Part shown: positions 6,563-7,134 of the stretch, piece after piece
Position numbering within the stretch: the first letter of the stretch is position 1
Layout of the letters: each line of letters opens with the position of its first letter
Assembly (NCBI GenBank): GCA_937998635.1
Contig: CALLDA010000176.1
Coordinates: 1-7,134, forward strand
DNA length: 7,134 bases
Direction: 5' to 3'
Source of the DNA: an uncultured Pseudomonadales bacterium
GTDB lineage: Bacteria > Pseudomonadota > Gammaproteobacteria > Pseudomonadales > Porticoccaceae
Program-made: the position numbers and the translations under genes
The notes under the pieces: generated by a model
Database searches by the model: none
Seen by the model: only the letters and a program-made list of their open reading frames with translations
What the model was told of the DNA's origin: nothing

Positions 6563-7134
6563 CGATTTTCAACGAAGTCATGCAAGATGTATTCGCCCAG
6601 ATTCTCAGGCGTAGTGTAAAACACGCGCCCGCCATTCATTTTTGCGATCTTATCCATAAAGCTGCGTAAATAAGGGCTGCGATCGAGCATGAAGGTGTTG
6701 ATGGTAATATTCTTTTGCGTGCAGCGTTTTACCGCTAGCAGGGTTTTGGCGATGGTGATGGGGTTGGGCGGGTATTCGAAATAAGGATAACCATCTTCGA
6801 GGTGGGCGGTTGGCTCGCCGTCGGAAATCATAATAATCTGCTTGGTGCCACCGTGTTCTTTAGACAGCTTCTTTTCTGCCAGAATCAGGGCGTGTTGCAT
6901 ATTGGTGCCCATACTGAACTGGTCGACATCGACGCTAATCAGGTCTTTAGGTTTTATCTCATGGGCGTAGGCAGAAAAGCCGATAATATCCATGCTGTCT
7001 CGAGGATAGCGGCTGGTAATTAAATTATGCAGCGCCAGCGCGACTTTTTTGGCGGGTAAAAAAGCATCACGCAAAGCCATCGACAGGGACAGATCGAGCA
7101 AGAGAACGGTCGAGGTTTTGGTGTTTAGCTCATG
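6544..7134 (-). CDS. VWA-domain protein, N-terminus beyond window edge
   Basis: The frame is open from the window edge (base 7134) to TGA at 6544-6546, giving the last 196 residues; the true start lies outside. A TTG at 7101 could be mistaken for a start, but the frame continues upstream of it and the domain's first strand lies there (TSTVLLLDLSLSM). The MIDAS metal site of a von Willebrand factor A domain is complete: D14, S16 and S18 of DLSLS, T77 in MGTNM, and D105 in ISDGEPT (numbered from the edge). The C-terminal part resembles proteobacterial VWA proteins that sit near MoxR-type AAA ATPases (CoxE-like), and the missing upstream part may carry such context. These proteins usually act in protein assembly or metal insertion complexes. 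There is no membrane segment in the visible part; the tail is basic (NRKKRVA). Confidence 0.92.
   Translation of the reverse strand, partial: HELNTKTSTVLLLDLSLSMALRDAFLPAKKVALALHNLITSRYPRDSMDIIGFSAYAHEIKPKDLISVDVDQFSMGTNMQHALILAEKKLSKEHGGTKQIIMISDGEPTAHLEDGYPYFEYPPNPITIAKTLLAVKRCTQKNITINTFMLDRSPYLRSFMDKIAKMNGGRVFYTTPENLGEYILHDFVENRKKRVA

Noticed and set aside
6285..6635. 116-codon minus-strand frame across the aldo/keto reductase and VWA 3' ends
   Set aside because: It overlaps two well-supported genes in other frames and shows no recognisable domain.
7099..7101. TTG as the start of the VWA gene
   Set aside because: The frame stays open to the window edge and the first strand of the VWA domain begins before this codon.

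Overview
The window looks like an ordinary stretch of chromosome from a gammaproteobacterium, probably a free-living aquatic or marine one. This rests on gene content (a membrane GGDEF/EAL protein, a DUF1329-like envelope protein, a 17-beta-HSD4-like SDR), AAGGAG-type ribosome binding sites and moderate GC. The placement is an inference from family style; no marker gene is present. I see no CRISPR array, insertion sequence, tRNA or rRNA, and no evidence for an undescribed multi-gene system.

Layout. 1-614 (minus) is the N-terminal two-thirds or so of an exported DUF1329-like protein cut by the window edge. 615-1207 is a long stretch without a confident gene; it holds one doubtful minus-strand membrane ORF at 672-893. 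1208-3574 (plus) is a membrane-anchored PAS-GGDEF-EAL protein for cyclic-di-GMP turnover. It converges on an SDR oxidoreductase at 3662-4603 (minus), with a hairpin between them. A 257-bp divergent intergenic region with a clean palindrome separates the SDR from a DUF429 protein at 4861-5448 (plus). An aldo/keto reductase follows at 5529-6503 (plus). Its 3' end meets a convergent, edge-truncated VWA-domain protein at 6544-7134 (minus), with a terminator at the junction.

Function. The genes do not form one obvious pathway. The cyclic-di-GMP protein stands alone as a signalling gene. The SDR and the aldo/keto reductase are both NAD(P)-dependent oxidoreductases, but they are on opposite strands and not in one operon. 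The DUF429 and aldo/keto reductase genes are co-oriented with an 80-bp gap and could be co-transcribed. Points worth a second look: the variant EAL signature (ENL) beside an otherwise complete catalytic set and an intact inhibitory site; the one-residue-short Ser-Tyr spacing in the SDR; the Asp-to-Asn change in a core DUF429 motif; the TGACAG/CTGTCA palindrome; and the unexplained 590-bp region ahead of the GGDEF/EAL gene.
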